Source: GCA-2705995 sp965661625
Lineage (GTDB): Bacteria; Bacteroidota; Bacteroidia; Flavobacteriales_G; Salibacteraceae
Assembly: GCA_965661625.1 (NCBI GenBank)
Contig: CBFIEM010000013.1
Location: forward strand, 24,556 to 88,555
DNA length: 64,000 nt
Reading direction: 5' to 3'
The notes under the pieces are model-generated. The model was not told the origin of the DNA. It ran no database searches and was given only the letters and a program-made list of their open reading frames with translations. This document shows positions 51,270 through 59,658 of the stretch, in pieces (position 1 is the first letter of the stretch; every line of letters begins with the position of its first letter). The position numbers and the translations under genes are program-made.

Positions 51270-53056
51270 CTGGAATGATATGTTATAATTCGGGACCTTC
51301 CGAAAAGTTAGTGGAACGGATGACGCGCTCACTGGCTCATCGGGGACCAAATGCCCATGGAATAAAGTCTTTTGACCGTGCTGTTTTAGGACATCGGAGG
51401 CTCAGCATTTTAGACTTAAATAATCGTTCCAATCAGCCTTTAATGTCGGAAGATGGCAGGTTTTGTTTGGTATTTAACGGAGAGATTTACAACTATAAAG
51501 AGCTTCGGAAGTCATTAGAACAGCATGTTGAATTTCACACAGAGAGTGATACTGAAGTTGTGCTCAATGCTTTTATACACTACGGATCGGCGTGTGTTCA
51601 TAAATTTGACGGGATGTTTGCTTTCGGAATTTGGGATAATCATGAAGAAAGCATTTTTTTAGCACGAGATCCCTATGGAATAAAACCATTGTATGTAGGT
51701 GAGGTTGAAGGCGGAATGTACTTCTCATCAGAGCTCAGGCCATTGATGCTTGCTGGTTTTAAGACATTAAACCGCACTGTGCTTGGCGAGTATGCGCGTT
51801 ACCAAAGTGTGCAAAGTCCTGAAACCCTCCTAAAAGGAGTTCAAGTACTAAGGGCTGGTGCGTTTATGGAGTTTTCGAATCAGCAGAAAACACACCAGCG
51901 TTATCGGTCAACATTGCTACCCGCAAGCGAAGCGCCCAAAGAACCAGAAAATGATGTTGCTGATTTATTGCGAAAATCGGTTGAAAAACGATTGATTGCA
52001 GATGTTCCCATTGCTACATTTTTAAGTGGGGGAATTGACTCTTCTGTTATTTCGTTACTGGCAAGTGAGCTATCGCAGAAAAAACCTACGGCATTCTCAG
52101 TTGGCTTTGATGACTCATCATCCTCTGAGCTGAGTCAGGCACAAAGTTTTGCGCGAGATTTGGGACTGCCTTTTCATCCTATAAACGTATCTCCAGAGCA
52201 GTTGCTAGATCAACTGCCACAAGCATTTGCAGCTATGGATACTCCAACTGGAGATGGCATTAATAGTTTTGTGATTTCAAATTTAGTAAGCACTGCTGGG
52301 TTTCGAGTTGCCCTAAGTGGACTTGGTGGAGACGAGTTGTTTTTTGGGTATTCTAATGTGTTTTTTGACACCTATAAATGGTATACATCATCAGCTCTGC
52401 AGATGTTTCGCAAGCCTATTTATCACATATTGAAGAAGCGAGACTTCATAGGAGCTCAAAAATGGTTGGAAATAGCACATGTAAAGTCTTTAAAAGAAGC
52501 TTACCTAGCGCGAAGAGCAGTGCTGCCTAACAATATCGTTAACGATCTTGGCAATTGGAATTTAGAAGCAAAGCAAATCAAGTTAAAGACAACGCGGTCT
52601 CAGTTATCAGTGTTTGAGTTGGATCATTATTTGGAGCCCACGTTACTGCGCGATACAGATCAAATGAGTATGGCTAATGGCTTAGAGGTTAGGGTGCCGA
52701 TGCTCGACAACGCATTGGTTAAGTACGTGGTTGGATTGAAAGACGAACTAAAAATGGGTAAAGTGAAAAAACCGTTATTGGAAAAAGCTTTTGGTCGCTC
52801 ATTACCTCCTGACCTTTTTGACCGACCCAAAGTTGGATTTACTTTTCCATGGGATGAATGGGTAAAAGGTCCATTGAGAAGTTTTACCGAAACGCGATTG
52901 ACTAGCTTGGGTAAACGGGGCATTTTTAATGAAGAACAGCTCAAAAGGCTCAGTGACTTATACTTTGTTCATGGAAAAATCTCGTGGTCGAGGATTTGGC
53001 ATTTTGTTGCCTTGGAGGAATGGATTGTTTTAAACCAAGTAGAGATTGAAGCCTAG
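51257..53056 (+). CDS. asnB: Asparagine synthase (glutamine-hydrolysing)-like amidotransferase
   Basis: A 599-residue two-domain enzyme. The glutaminase domain starts MCGIAGMI, so Cys2 is free as nucleophile, with SLAHRGPNAHG and LVFNGEIYNYKELR following. The synthase domain has the ATP-pyrophosphatase loop TFLSGGIDSSVIS near residue 256 and LRDTDQMSMANGLEVRVPMLD. In polysaccharide loci such enzymes often amidate a uronic-acid or similar carboxyl group, rather than making asparagine. The overlaps with both neighbours (13 and 11 bases) support a role in the pathway. Confidence 0.9.
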   Translation: MCGIAGMICYNSGPSEKLVERMTRSLAHRGPNAHGIKSFDRAVLGHRRLSILDLNNRSNQPLMSEDGRFCLVFNGEIYNYKELRKSLEQHVEFHTESDTEVVLNAFIHYGSACVHKFDGMFAFGIWDNHEESIFLARDPYGIKPLYVGEVEGGMYFSSELRPLMLAGFKTLNRTVLGEYARYQSVQSPETLLKGVQVLRAGAFMEFSNQQKTHQRYRSTLLPASEAPKEPENDVADLLRKSVEKRLIADVPIATFLSGGIDSSVISLLASELSQKKPTAFSVGFDDSSSSELSQAQSFARDLGLPFHPINVSPEQLLDQLPQAFAAMDTPTGDGINSFVISNLVSTAGFRVALSGLGGDELFFGYSNVFFDTYKWYTSSALQMFRKPIYHILKKRDFIGAQKWLEIAHVKSLKEAYLARRAVLPNNIVNDLGNWNLEAKQIKLKTTRSQLSVFELDHYLEPTLLRDTDQMSMANGLEVRVPMLDNALVKYVVGLKDELKMGKVKKPLLEKAFGRSLPPDLFDRPKVGFTFPWDEWVKGPLRSFTETRLTSLGKRGIFNEEQLKRLSDLYFVHGKISWSRIWHFVALEEWIVLNQVEIEA

Positions 53057-54170
53057 ATTACTCATATTAACAGAGTACTTTTTGCCGGGTTACCGCGCTG
53101 GGGGACCTATTCAGAGTGTTGCACAACTTTTAAAACGTTTAAGTGAACGGGATGTTCCAGTGATAACGCGAGATCGTGACCTTGGCTCCGTAGCACCATA
53201 TTCCAACAGCTCAATGGAAGTTGTAAATCTTGAAAAGGAGTGGGAGGTAAACTATGTTTCACCGGGGATAACGGGTTTTCCAACTGTATACAAAAAGCTC
53301 ACTGAATTTAAGGGGGGGATAGTTTACATCAATGGCATGTGGACGTTTGAGTTAACGCTGTTACCGGTTGTTTTTTTAGCACGAACAAGACGCTTAATAA
53401 TTGCTCCAAGAGGCATGCTAAACCCAAGTGCATTGTTGTATAAAGCTACACTCAAGCGGTTGATATTAACCCTTCTAAAGGTATTTGTTCCTCAGGAGCG
53501 ACTTTGTTTTCACGCCACATCAGCAGATGAGGCCACGCATATTAGAATGCTATTTCCAAAAGCAGAGGTTGCCGTAATTCCAAATTTACCAGCTTCACTT
53601 GAAGCACGGCCCTTTGTTATGAATGAACAAGAAAAACTGAAGCTAATTTGTGTTGGCAGATTATCGCCTGAAAAAAACCAAGCGTTTTTAATAGCGATAC
53701 TCCAACAGTTTCAACGTAAAGTAGAGCTACACCTTGTGGGTGATTTGAGTAATGTGAATTACGTTGATCATTGTAAATCAATTGATACCAAGGGTATTGT
53801 TCACTACCGTAATGCCTTACCTCAGCAGGAAGTATGGGAGCTATTAAAAACCATGGATATTTGGGTCAGTCCCACCGAAGGAGAGAATTACGGGCATGCA
53901 TTGGTTGAGGCTTTGCAGCTTGGGATTCCTGTTATAGTATCTGATAATACACCTTGGACAGAAGCAATAAACCGCTACCATATGGGAGCTGTATTACCTT
54001 TACAACCCAATGTTTGGAGGGATGCTGTTGAACGCATTGTTAGCGGAGATACTGACTGGCTCCAAGGGAGTTTGAGTGAGCGCGAAAAATGGCGCGCTGA
54101 ACTCGAAAGTGAGCTGTCTGCTCATATAGCTGATTATAAAACACTATTTTTTCAGCATGAAGGGAGTTGA
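53046..54170 (+). CDS. Glycosyltransferase family 4
   Basis: A 374-residue GT-B enzyme: LLILTEYFLPGYRAGGPIQS, IIAPRGMLNPSALLYK, LICVGRLSPEKNQAFLIAIL and SPTEGENYGHALVEALQLGI (E-x7-E). The start is TTG, inside the end of asnB; no ATG fits better. It overlaps the acetyltransferase gene by 14 bases. Confidence 0.9.
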   Translation: MKPRLLILTEYFLPGYRAGGPIQSVAQLLKRLSERDVPVITRDRDLGSVAPYSNSSMEVVNLEKEWEVNYVSPGITGFPTVYKKLTEFKGGIVYINGMWTFELTLLPVVFLARTRRLIIAPRGMLNPSALLYKATLKRLILTLLKVFVPQERLCFHATSADEATHIRMLFPKAEVAVIPNLPASLEARPFVMNEQEKLKLICVGRLSPEKNQAFLIAILQQFQRKVELHLVGDLSNVNYVDHCKSIDTKGIVHYRNALPQQEVWELLKTMDIWVSPTEGENYGHALVEALQLGIPVIVSDNTPWTEAINRYHMGAVLPLQPNVWRDAVERIVSGDTDWLQGSLSEREKWRAELESELSAHIADYKTLFFQHEGS

Positions 54171-54705
54171 TCTCAATACTTATTCTAATCATAACTACAA
54201 TCCAGGAAATGTATTGAAGCGACTATTGTGGTACGCGGTAAATGCGATTTTTTTTGATTCATATTGGTTCCCATCGTCTCAATTAAAGGTGTTCTTTTTA
54301 CGCTTATTTGGTGCTAAAATTGGGCGCGGTGTAGTTATTAAGCCAAGGGTTTCAATAAAGTATCCGTGGTTTCTTGAGGTGGGTGATTTCACTTGGGTAG
54401 GAGAGCGCGTGTGGATTGATAATCTAACCGATGTTCAAATTGGTAGTAATGCGTGTCTTTCTCAAGGAGCTTTTTTACTGACAGGAAATCACGATTATAA
54501 ATCGGTTCAATTTGATTTAATGGTTCAAGGTATTCAGCTTAACGATGGTGCATGGGTTGGTGCACAAGCTAAACTGATGCCAGGAACAGTAATGGAGTCG
54601 CATGCTGTTTTGCAGGCTGGGGCTATTGGTTCTGGTAAACTAAATGCTTTCACCATTTATGGGGGAACGCCCGCGATTGAATTGAAAAAGCGCGAAATCC
54701 GTTGA
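54157..54705 (+). CDS. WcaF-like O-acetyltransferase (left-handed beta-helix)
   Basis: A 182-residue hexapeptide-repeat enzyme. RLFGAKIGRGVVIKPRVSI, WVGERVWIDNLTDVQIGSNA and SQGAFLLTGNHDYKS (with the catalytic His in GNHD) match the colanic-acid acetyltransferase WcaF group. A hydrophobic patch at 22-40 is typical too. It probably adds acetyl groups to the polysaccharide. It overlaps the last GT gene by 4 bases. Confidence 0.9.
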   Translation: MKGVDLNTYSNHNYNPGNVLKRLLWYAVNAIFFDSYWFPSSQLKVFFLRLFGAKIGRGVVIKPRVSIKYPWFLEVGDFTWVGERVWIDNLTDVQIGSNACLSQGAFLLTGNHDYKSVQFDLMVQGIQLNDGAWVGAQAKLMPGTVMESHAVLQAGAIGSGKLNAFTIYGGTPAIELKKREIR

Positions 54706-55439
54706 AAATTTCCATCATCACCGTAGCGTATGAAGCAGCGCATATCATTTTAAATGCGCTTGAAAGTGTTGCTGATCAATCTTATGATAACATCGAACAT
54801 ATTGTTATCGACGGCGGCTCTTCTGATGGCACAGTGCCCCTCGTGAAATCATACAAACACGTTACGCACTTAGTATCTGAACCAGATCAGGGAATCTATG
54901 ACGCGTTAAATAAGGGGCTTAAGTTGGCTTCTGGTGATTATATCGGCGTATTGCATGCTGATGATGTTTATGCTGATGATCGCGTACTAGAGGATGTTGC
55001 AAGAACTTTGAAGGAAGAACGACCTGATTTGTTACATGGCAATATCAAGTATGTGGATCTGCAAGGCCGCATAGTTCGCAATTGGAAATCCAGCAAATCA
55101 ACACGTTTAAAATGGAAGTGGGGATGGATGGTTCCACATACCGGATTATTTGTAGCAAAGACGAGCTATGAAAAGTATGGTTCATATCGTCTTGATATGG
55201 GAACGGCTGGAGACTATGAGTGTATGCTAAGACTTTTTGTTAAATACGATTTGGATTCGCATTATGTCAACCGAGACATTACTAAAATGCGACAGGGTGG
55301 TGCCTCTAACGTTTCTTATGCTGCTCGCTTAAAGGCAAATGCCATGGATAGAAAAGCGTGGAAAGTAAATGAGTTAAAGCCGGTTCCATTTATTCGTGTA
55401 TTGAAACCATTACGCAAACTGCGCCAGTTTATAAGTTAG
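54702..55439 (+). CDS. Glycosyltransferase family 2 (WcaA/WcaE-like)
   Basis: A 245-residue GT-A enzyme: ISIITVAYEAAHIILNALES, IDGGSSDGTV, SEPDQGIYDALNKGL and IGVLHADDVY. SEPDQGIYDALNKG is typical of the WcaE-type enzymes found with WcaF. The start is a TTG in a TTGA overlap with the previous stop. It is the last gene of the locus; its stop overlaps the convergent PorG-like gene by 4 bases. Confidence 0.88.
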   Translation: MKISIITVAYEAAHIILNALESVADQSYDNIEHIVIDGGSSDGTVPLVKSYKHVTHLVSEPDQGIYDALNKGLKLASGDYIGVLHADDVYADDRVLEDVARTLKEERPDLLHGNIKYVDLQGRIVRNWKSSKSTRLKWKWGWMVPHTGLFVAKTSYEKYGSYRLDMGTAGDYECMLRLFVKYDLDSHYVNRDITKMRQGGASNVSYAARLKANAMDRKAWKVNELKPVPFIRVLKPLRKLRQFIS

Positions 55440-56413
55440 TAGCGAGCGCGCTTACCACGTTTTCTAATATTCCCGTACATGTATGAATACTTTGGTCTTC
55501 TAAATCTGCGCTTTGCAGTTTTTAGAATGTAGCTATACGTAACGGTGCTTGTGAGAAAAAAGTCATTGTCTGAAGGGTCTCCTCGAGGTGAGCCCGCGTT
55601 CAAGTGATTATTCGGATGAATATCCCCCCTTCGCGGATCATCAATAACTTCCATTGTGCGGGATGAAAACGACTGAGCCAGCTCAGAATCGAGGTTCCTT
55701 ACATTGGGGTAGTCAGTACTGATGTCATCGAGGTAATCCGTAGCAGTAACGCGCATGGTGAAATCCCATGAAATTCGGTGTCTGCGGTAACGGTCAACAG
55801 GGTGTCCAAAACGATTGTGCTGATTTCGCCATTCAAAAGTTACACCTATGTTTACTGGAATTCCTACACTAAACCGCGAGTATTCATTTTCACGACCTTC
55901 TGTTTGAAGCGGTTGAAGGTTATGCCATGTTCCGTCTAACTGCCCCATCGGATTAAAATAGAATACGCTTATTCCCATTCCTGCGTACATAATTAATCCT
56001 TGGTTATATCTTTTTTTTCCTCCTAAATCGGGAAAAGCAAGGAAGTTATATTGTCCAATTGCGTTGAGTTCTATGATGTCTGTCCTGAAACTTAAGTTGC
56101 GGGCAAACCGCTCCGGCCAATCTGTAGTCAAGCTATCAGCACCCCGAATTCGGGCCCAAGTTAAGTTGTAAGCAAAATTCCAACGGTAAGCGACGCGAAC
56201 ACGTGCAAATGCTTTTAAGGCAAACGATGTTTGTCGGAGTTGTATATCCCTTAAACTATTGTCAACTCCTGCACTATTAACTCCACCAATATCTCCTAAA
56301 TAGTTTGCTCCACCAAAACCGCCTCCAACTTCCCAGATGTAAAGTTGGCCGTATGAATCGTTGGCCAGAAAGGCAAACGCAGTGAGTAAATAAACGTAGA
56401 TGTATTTCTTCAT
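55436..56413 (-). CDS. PorG-like (DUF6089) outer-membrane protein
   Basis: A 325-residue exported protein: signal peptide to about residue 22 (NDSYGQ), then YIWEVGGGFGGANYLGDIGG, the opening of DUF6089/PorG proteins, and alternating aromatic strands (FALKAFARVRVAYRWNFAYN) forming an eight-strand-like beta-barrel. The C-terminal 60 residues are very basic (KTAKRRFRRPKYSYMY). PorG takes part in type IX secretion in Porphyromonas; here the link is by similarity only. Confidence 0.8.
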   Translation of the reverse strand: MKKYIYVYLLTAFAFLANDSYGQLYIWEVGGGFGGANYLGDIGGVNSAGVDNSLRDIQLRQTSFALKAFARVRVAYRWNFAYNLTWARIRGADSLTTDWPERFARNLSFRTDIIELNAIGQYNFLAFPDLGGKKRYNQGLIMYAGMGISVFYFNPMGQLDGTWHNLQPLQTEGRENEYSRFSVGIPVNIGVTFEWRNQHNRFGHPVDRYRRHRISWDFTMRVTATDYLDDISTDYPNVRNLDSELAQSFSSRTMEVIDDPRRGDIHPNNHLNAGSPRGDPSDNDFFLTSTVTYSYILKTAKRRFRRPKYSYMYGNIRKRGKRARY

Positions 56414-56457
56414 ACGATAGTGAACAAATATAACAATAAAGGCAACCGTAAACCAAG

Positions 56458-56488
56458 TTGAAAAGGCTTTGGTAATTCCTACTTTTGC
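56458..56488 (+). promoter_or_regulatory. Promoter of the nitronate monooxygenase/FabK-like gene
   Basis: TTG at 56458-56460, a 19-base spacer and TACTTTTGC at 56480-56488, an exact match to the Bacteroidota consensus TTG-N17-23-TAnnTTTG. Transcription should begin near 56492, leaving a leader of about 11 bases before the ATG at 56503 and ruling out the in-frame TTG at 56485. Confidence 0.7.
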
Positions 56489-56502
56489 ACAAACAATTCA
56501 TT

Positions 56503-57456
56503 ATGGCAAATCGTATTTCTACACTGCTTAACATTAAATACCCAATCATTCAAGCGGGCATGATTTGGTGTTCTCCTTGGCAGTTAGCGGCAGCAGTTAG
56601 CAATAAGGGAGGGCTTGGAATAATAGGAAGTGGGTCTATGTATCCCGAAGTTCTTCGTGAACACGTAGAGAAATGTAAACGCGCAACTGATGCTCCATTC
56701 GCGGTTAACGTTCCAATGTTATATCCCAATATTGAAGCACACATCAAAACGATTATTGACAATCGCGTACCGATTGTTTTTACTTCAGCAGGGAATCCTA
56801 AGCTTCTTACTGGAGAGTTGCAAAAGCATGGTATTAAAGTAGTTCATGTGGTATCAAGTGCGAAGTTTGCCAAAAAATCAGAAGATGCAGGTGTTGATGC
56901 AGTCGTGGCAGAAGGTTTTGAGGCCGGTGGTCACAATGGCCGTGAAGAAACAACCACCATGTGTTTAATTCCGAATGTTGTAAAGGCTGTTGATATCCCC
57001 GTAATTGCGGCAGGTGGAATTGGCTCTGGATCAGCGATGCTTGCGGCCTTTGCTCTTGGTGCTGATGCAGTTCAAATTGGAAGTCTATTTGCGGCATCAG
57101 ATGAGTCAAGTGCTCATTTGAATTTTAAATCATCTATTGTTGAGGCTAAAGAAGGTGCTACAGAGCTCACGCTGAAGGAAATTACTCCAGTTAGACTGTT
57201 AAAAAATGAATTTTACAATCAGGTAAAACAAGCTTATTTGGCCGATGCGACAACAGAAGAGCTACGTGATTTGTTAGGAAGAGGAAGGGCTAAGAAAGGA
57301 ATGTTTGAAGGAGACCTCGAAGAAGGTGAGTTGGAAATTGGTCAAGTGGCATCTATGATTGACGGCATAAAGCCTGCGGGTTACATTTTTGATCAGCTTT
57401 TGAATGAATATCACGCAGCTAAAAAACAACTAAATACAACAGATTTCGACTTTTAA
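56503..57456 (+). CDS. Nitronate monooxygenase / enoyl-ACP reductase II (FabK)-like flavoprotein
   Basis: A 317-residue FMN-dependent TIM-barrel protein. N-terminal YPIIQAGMIWCSPWQLAAAV, the catalytic-His segment AEGFEAGGHNGREETTT, and the FMN-phosphate site PVIAAGGIGSGSAM with GADAVQIGSLF. These fit both nitronate monooxygenases and FabK-type enoyl-ACP reductases, which cannot be separated from this sequence alone. It has its own promoter and is followed by a T9SS cargo gene after 37 bases. Confidence 0.85.
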   Translation: MANRISTLLNIKYPIIQAGMIWCSPWQLAAAVSNKGGLGIIGSGSMYPEVLREHVEKCKRATDAPFAVNVPMLYPNIEAHIKTIIDNRVPIVFTSAGNPKLLTGELQKHGIKVVHVVSSAKFAKKSEDAGVDAVVAEGFEAGGHNGREETTTMCLIPNVVKAVDIPVIAAGGIGSGSAMLAAFALGADAVQIGSLFAASDESSAHLNFKSSIVEAKEGATELTLKEITPVRLLKNEFYNQVKQAYLADATTEELRDLLGRGRAKKGMFEGDLEEGELEIGQVASMIDGIKPAGYIFDQLLNEYHAAKKQLNTTDFDF

Positions 57457-57493
57457 GCAAGGAAAGTAAAATTTGGACGTTACCACAAGGCAT

Positions 57494-59575
57494 ATGCGGC
57501 TGAAGCTATATTTATTAACCATTTTTTTCCATGCAGTTTTACCGGCTTTTTCTGCAGTCGGTCCGCCAGACTTGCATTGCATTTCTGTGGACGACAATGG
57601 TAATGTAATACTGAACTGGACCCCACCCAATGATCCACTCAATGAGTTCGTGCGTTATGAGGTGTATTTTTCTCAAAACCAAAATAACGGCTATGCATCA
57701 ACAAACGTAACGGGTTTGGGTACATCAACAACCCAACATACCAATACAGCAAACTTAAACAGCTATTATTATTTCATCCAAACGGTTTATAATGATGGAT
57801 CTGGAAATGCGAACAGTGCAAGCTCAGATACGCTGCAAACGATGTTGCCTTTCTTTAATAACCAAACAGATACAACAGCAGATGTAAGGTGGAACCCGAT
57901 TCATGTTCCAGATAATAATGGTTCAACCGGAATGTATCGGATTTATCGCAAATTGGGAGCATCAGGCAGTTGGCAGCAAGTAGGAGCAACAGCCTATGGA
58001 ACTGAAGTTTATAACGACACATTTAAGGTGTGTCAAGATTCAGTTTATTACCGCATCGAAATAGATAATAATGCGGGGTGTACTTCTACATCTGCAGTGC
58101 TTAAAGATTTATTCCAAGACAATACGGCTCCTGACATTCCAGGGATTGACAGTATAACAGTTGATACTGCAAGCGGGAATGTGCTCATTTATTGGAGTCC
58201 ATCAACATCTCCAGATGTTCAAGGGTATTACATATCGTATTTTGACTTCGCCTCCAACAGTTACATTATCATCGACACAATTAATGGAATAAATAACGTG
58301 TCTTTTGTCGATGTGGTTGCATCCGGAAACATGAGTTTCCAACAGTATGGCGTGGCTGCTTTTGATACATGTTTTAAAGGGAGTCCAGCAACGCCTAACA
58401 CAAGTGCTATTGGTATAGAACACAGGACCATATATACCTCAGTAGTGCCTAATTATTGCGAAAAACAGTACGAGGTGTCTTGGACTCCTTACATCGGTTG
58501 GGACGATATTGCAACGTATGAGCTCTATGTTTCAATAGATGGAGGAAGAGATACGTTGCTTGTTTCTGTAGATACAGCAATTACCTCATTTACGCATGTT
58601 GATGTTGATCCAACGAAAGAGTACTGCTATACCGTCAAAGGAGTTAGTAGTGCGGGAGAAACAACAACTTCCAACAAGTTCTGTGTACTCCGATCTGGAT
58701 TGCTTCAACCCAATGTGTTTTATGCTACTAAAGCAACGGTAATTTCAGAAACCGCTGCTGAAGTTACATTAGCAGTTGATGAATCGGTTCCTGCTTCATT
58801 TTATGAGTTGCAGCGAAGTATACGTTCGGATGGACCGTGGTTGCCAGTAGATCAAGTTGTCCCGCTTGGAAGTGGAATATATACGATGACTGATGCCGAT
58901 GTTCCCGTTGGTGATGCTGCTCATTACTACCGTTTCGTCCTTTATGACACGTGTCAAATTCCCGCTAGCTTCTCTCAAACTGTTAAAACGATTCATATTG
59001 GCGGTACAATTGACGAGTCTACATACGTAAACGTATTGAGTTGGGATGAATACTTCAATTGGGACGCTGCGGGAAGTGGGGTAGCTCGCTATGAGTTATA
59101 TCGTTCCATCAGTAATCAACCTGCAGAATTAGTAGGTGTTTTCGGCACAGGAGATTTTGAATCAACAGATGATATTTATGACTTGGTTACTTTAGGAGAT
59201 CAGTTTTGCTACTGGGTGCGCGCCTTAGAGGATGAAGGAAACCGATTTGGATATCAAGAGGAGAGTATATCCAATAAAGTTTGCCTTTCATCAGACGCAA
59301 AAGTGTTTATTCCAAATGCATTCTGTCCACACAGCCAAGGAGTCAACCAAGTGTTCCTGCCGGTTGTTGCCTTTGGAGATGTTCAGACGTATAAACTCAG
59401 TATCTTCAATAGGTACGGCAGGTTGATTTATGAAACATCTAACCCCTTTTTAGGCTGGAATGGTTACGTTAATGGTCAGCCAGCTGAAATAGGTGTTTAC
59501 GTTTATCGTTTGGTAGTAAATAACGCCTTAAATGATGAGGTGTTACGAACAGGAACAGTAACGTTAATTAGGTAG
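57494..59575 (+). CDS. Fibronectin type III-like secreted protein with T9SS type B (gliding-motility) C-terminal domain
   Basis: A 693-residue exported protein. A signal peptide (MRLKLYLLTIFFHAVLPAFS) is followed by about five beta-sandwich units with fibronectin III traits such as NVILNWTPPNDPLNEFVRYE and NVLIYWSPSTSPDVQGYYIS. The last 90 or so residues (FIPNAFCPHSQGVNQVFLP, YKLSIFNRYGRLIYE, GWNGYVNGQPAEIGVYVYRL, GTVTLIR) are the gliding-motility-associated C-terminal (CHU_C, type B) signal. It should leave by the type IX system and stay at the cell surface. The frame continues upstream to a TTG at 57473, but ATG 57494 gives the signal peptide. Confidence 0.9.
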   Translation: MRLKLYLLTIFFHAVLPAFSAVGPPDLHCISVDDNGNVILNWTPPNDPLNEFVRYEVYFSQNQNNGYASTNVTGLGTSTTQHTNTANLNSYYYFIQTVYNDGSGNANSASSDTLQTMLPFFNNQTDTTADVRWNPIHVPDNNGSTGMYRIYRKLGASGSWQQVGATAYGTEVYNDTFKVCQDSVYYRIEIDNNAGCTSTSAVLKDLFQDNTAPDIPGIDSITVDTASGNVLIYWSPSTSPDVQGYYISYFDFASNSYIIIDTINGINNVSFVDVVASGNMSFQQYGVAAFDTCFKGSPATPNTSAIGIEHRTIYTSVVPNYCEKQYEVSWTPYIGWDDIATYELYVSIDGGRDTLLVSVDTAITSFTHVDVDPTKEYCYTVKGVSSAGETTTSNKFCVLRSGLLQPNVFYATKATVISETAAEVTLAVDESVPASFYELQRSIRSDGPWLPVDQVVPLGSGIYTMTDADVPVGDAAHYYRFVLYDTCQIPASFSQTVKTIHIGGTIDESTYVNVLSWDEYFNWDAAGSGVARYELYRSISNQPAELVGVFGTGDFESTDDIYDLVTLGDQFCYWVRALEDEGNRFGYQEESISNKVCLSSDAKVFIPNAFCPHSQGVNQVFLPVVAFGDVQTYKLSIFNRYGRLIYETSNPFLGWNGYVNGQPAEIGVYVYRLVVNNALNDEVLRTGTVTLIR

Positions 59576-59617
59576 TATTTAAACACATCTTAACACATTA
59601 GCACGGGCGGAATTCCT

Positions 59618-59626
59618 TATTTTTGC
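59618..59626 (+). promoter_or_regulatory. -7 promoter element of guaB
   Basis: TATTTTTGC, an exact TAnnTTTGC match, with TTA 17 bases upstream (59598-59600) as a possible -33 box. The leader to the ATG at 59659 would be about 30 bases and contains AAGGAAAAAT, a likely ribosome site. Confidence 0.6.
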
Positions 59627-59658
59627 CCAATTTTATTTTTAAGGAAAAATAACTGCTC

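Noticed and set aside
24437..55439. Idea that the glycan locus is a recent mobile island
   Set aside because: No integrase, transposase, tRNA site or direct repeats flank it; the gene content is typically variable, but transfer cannot be shown from this window alone.
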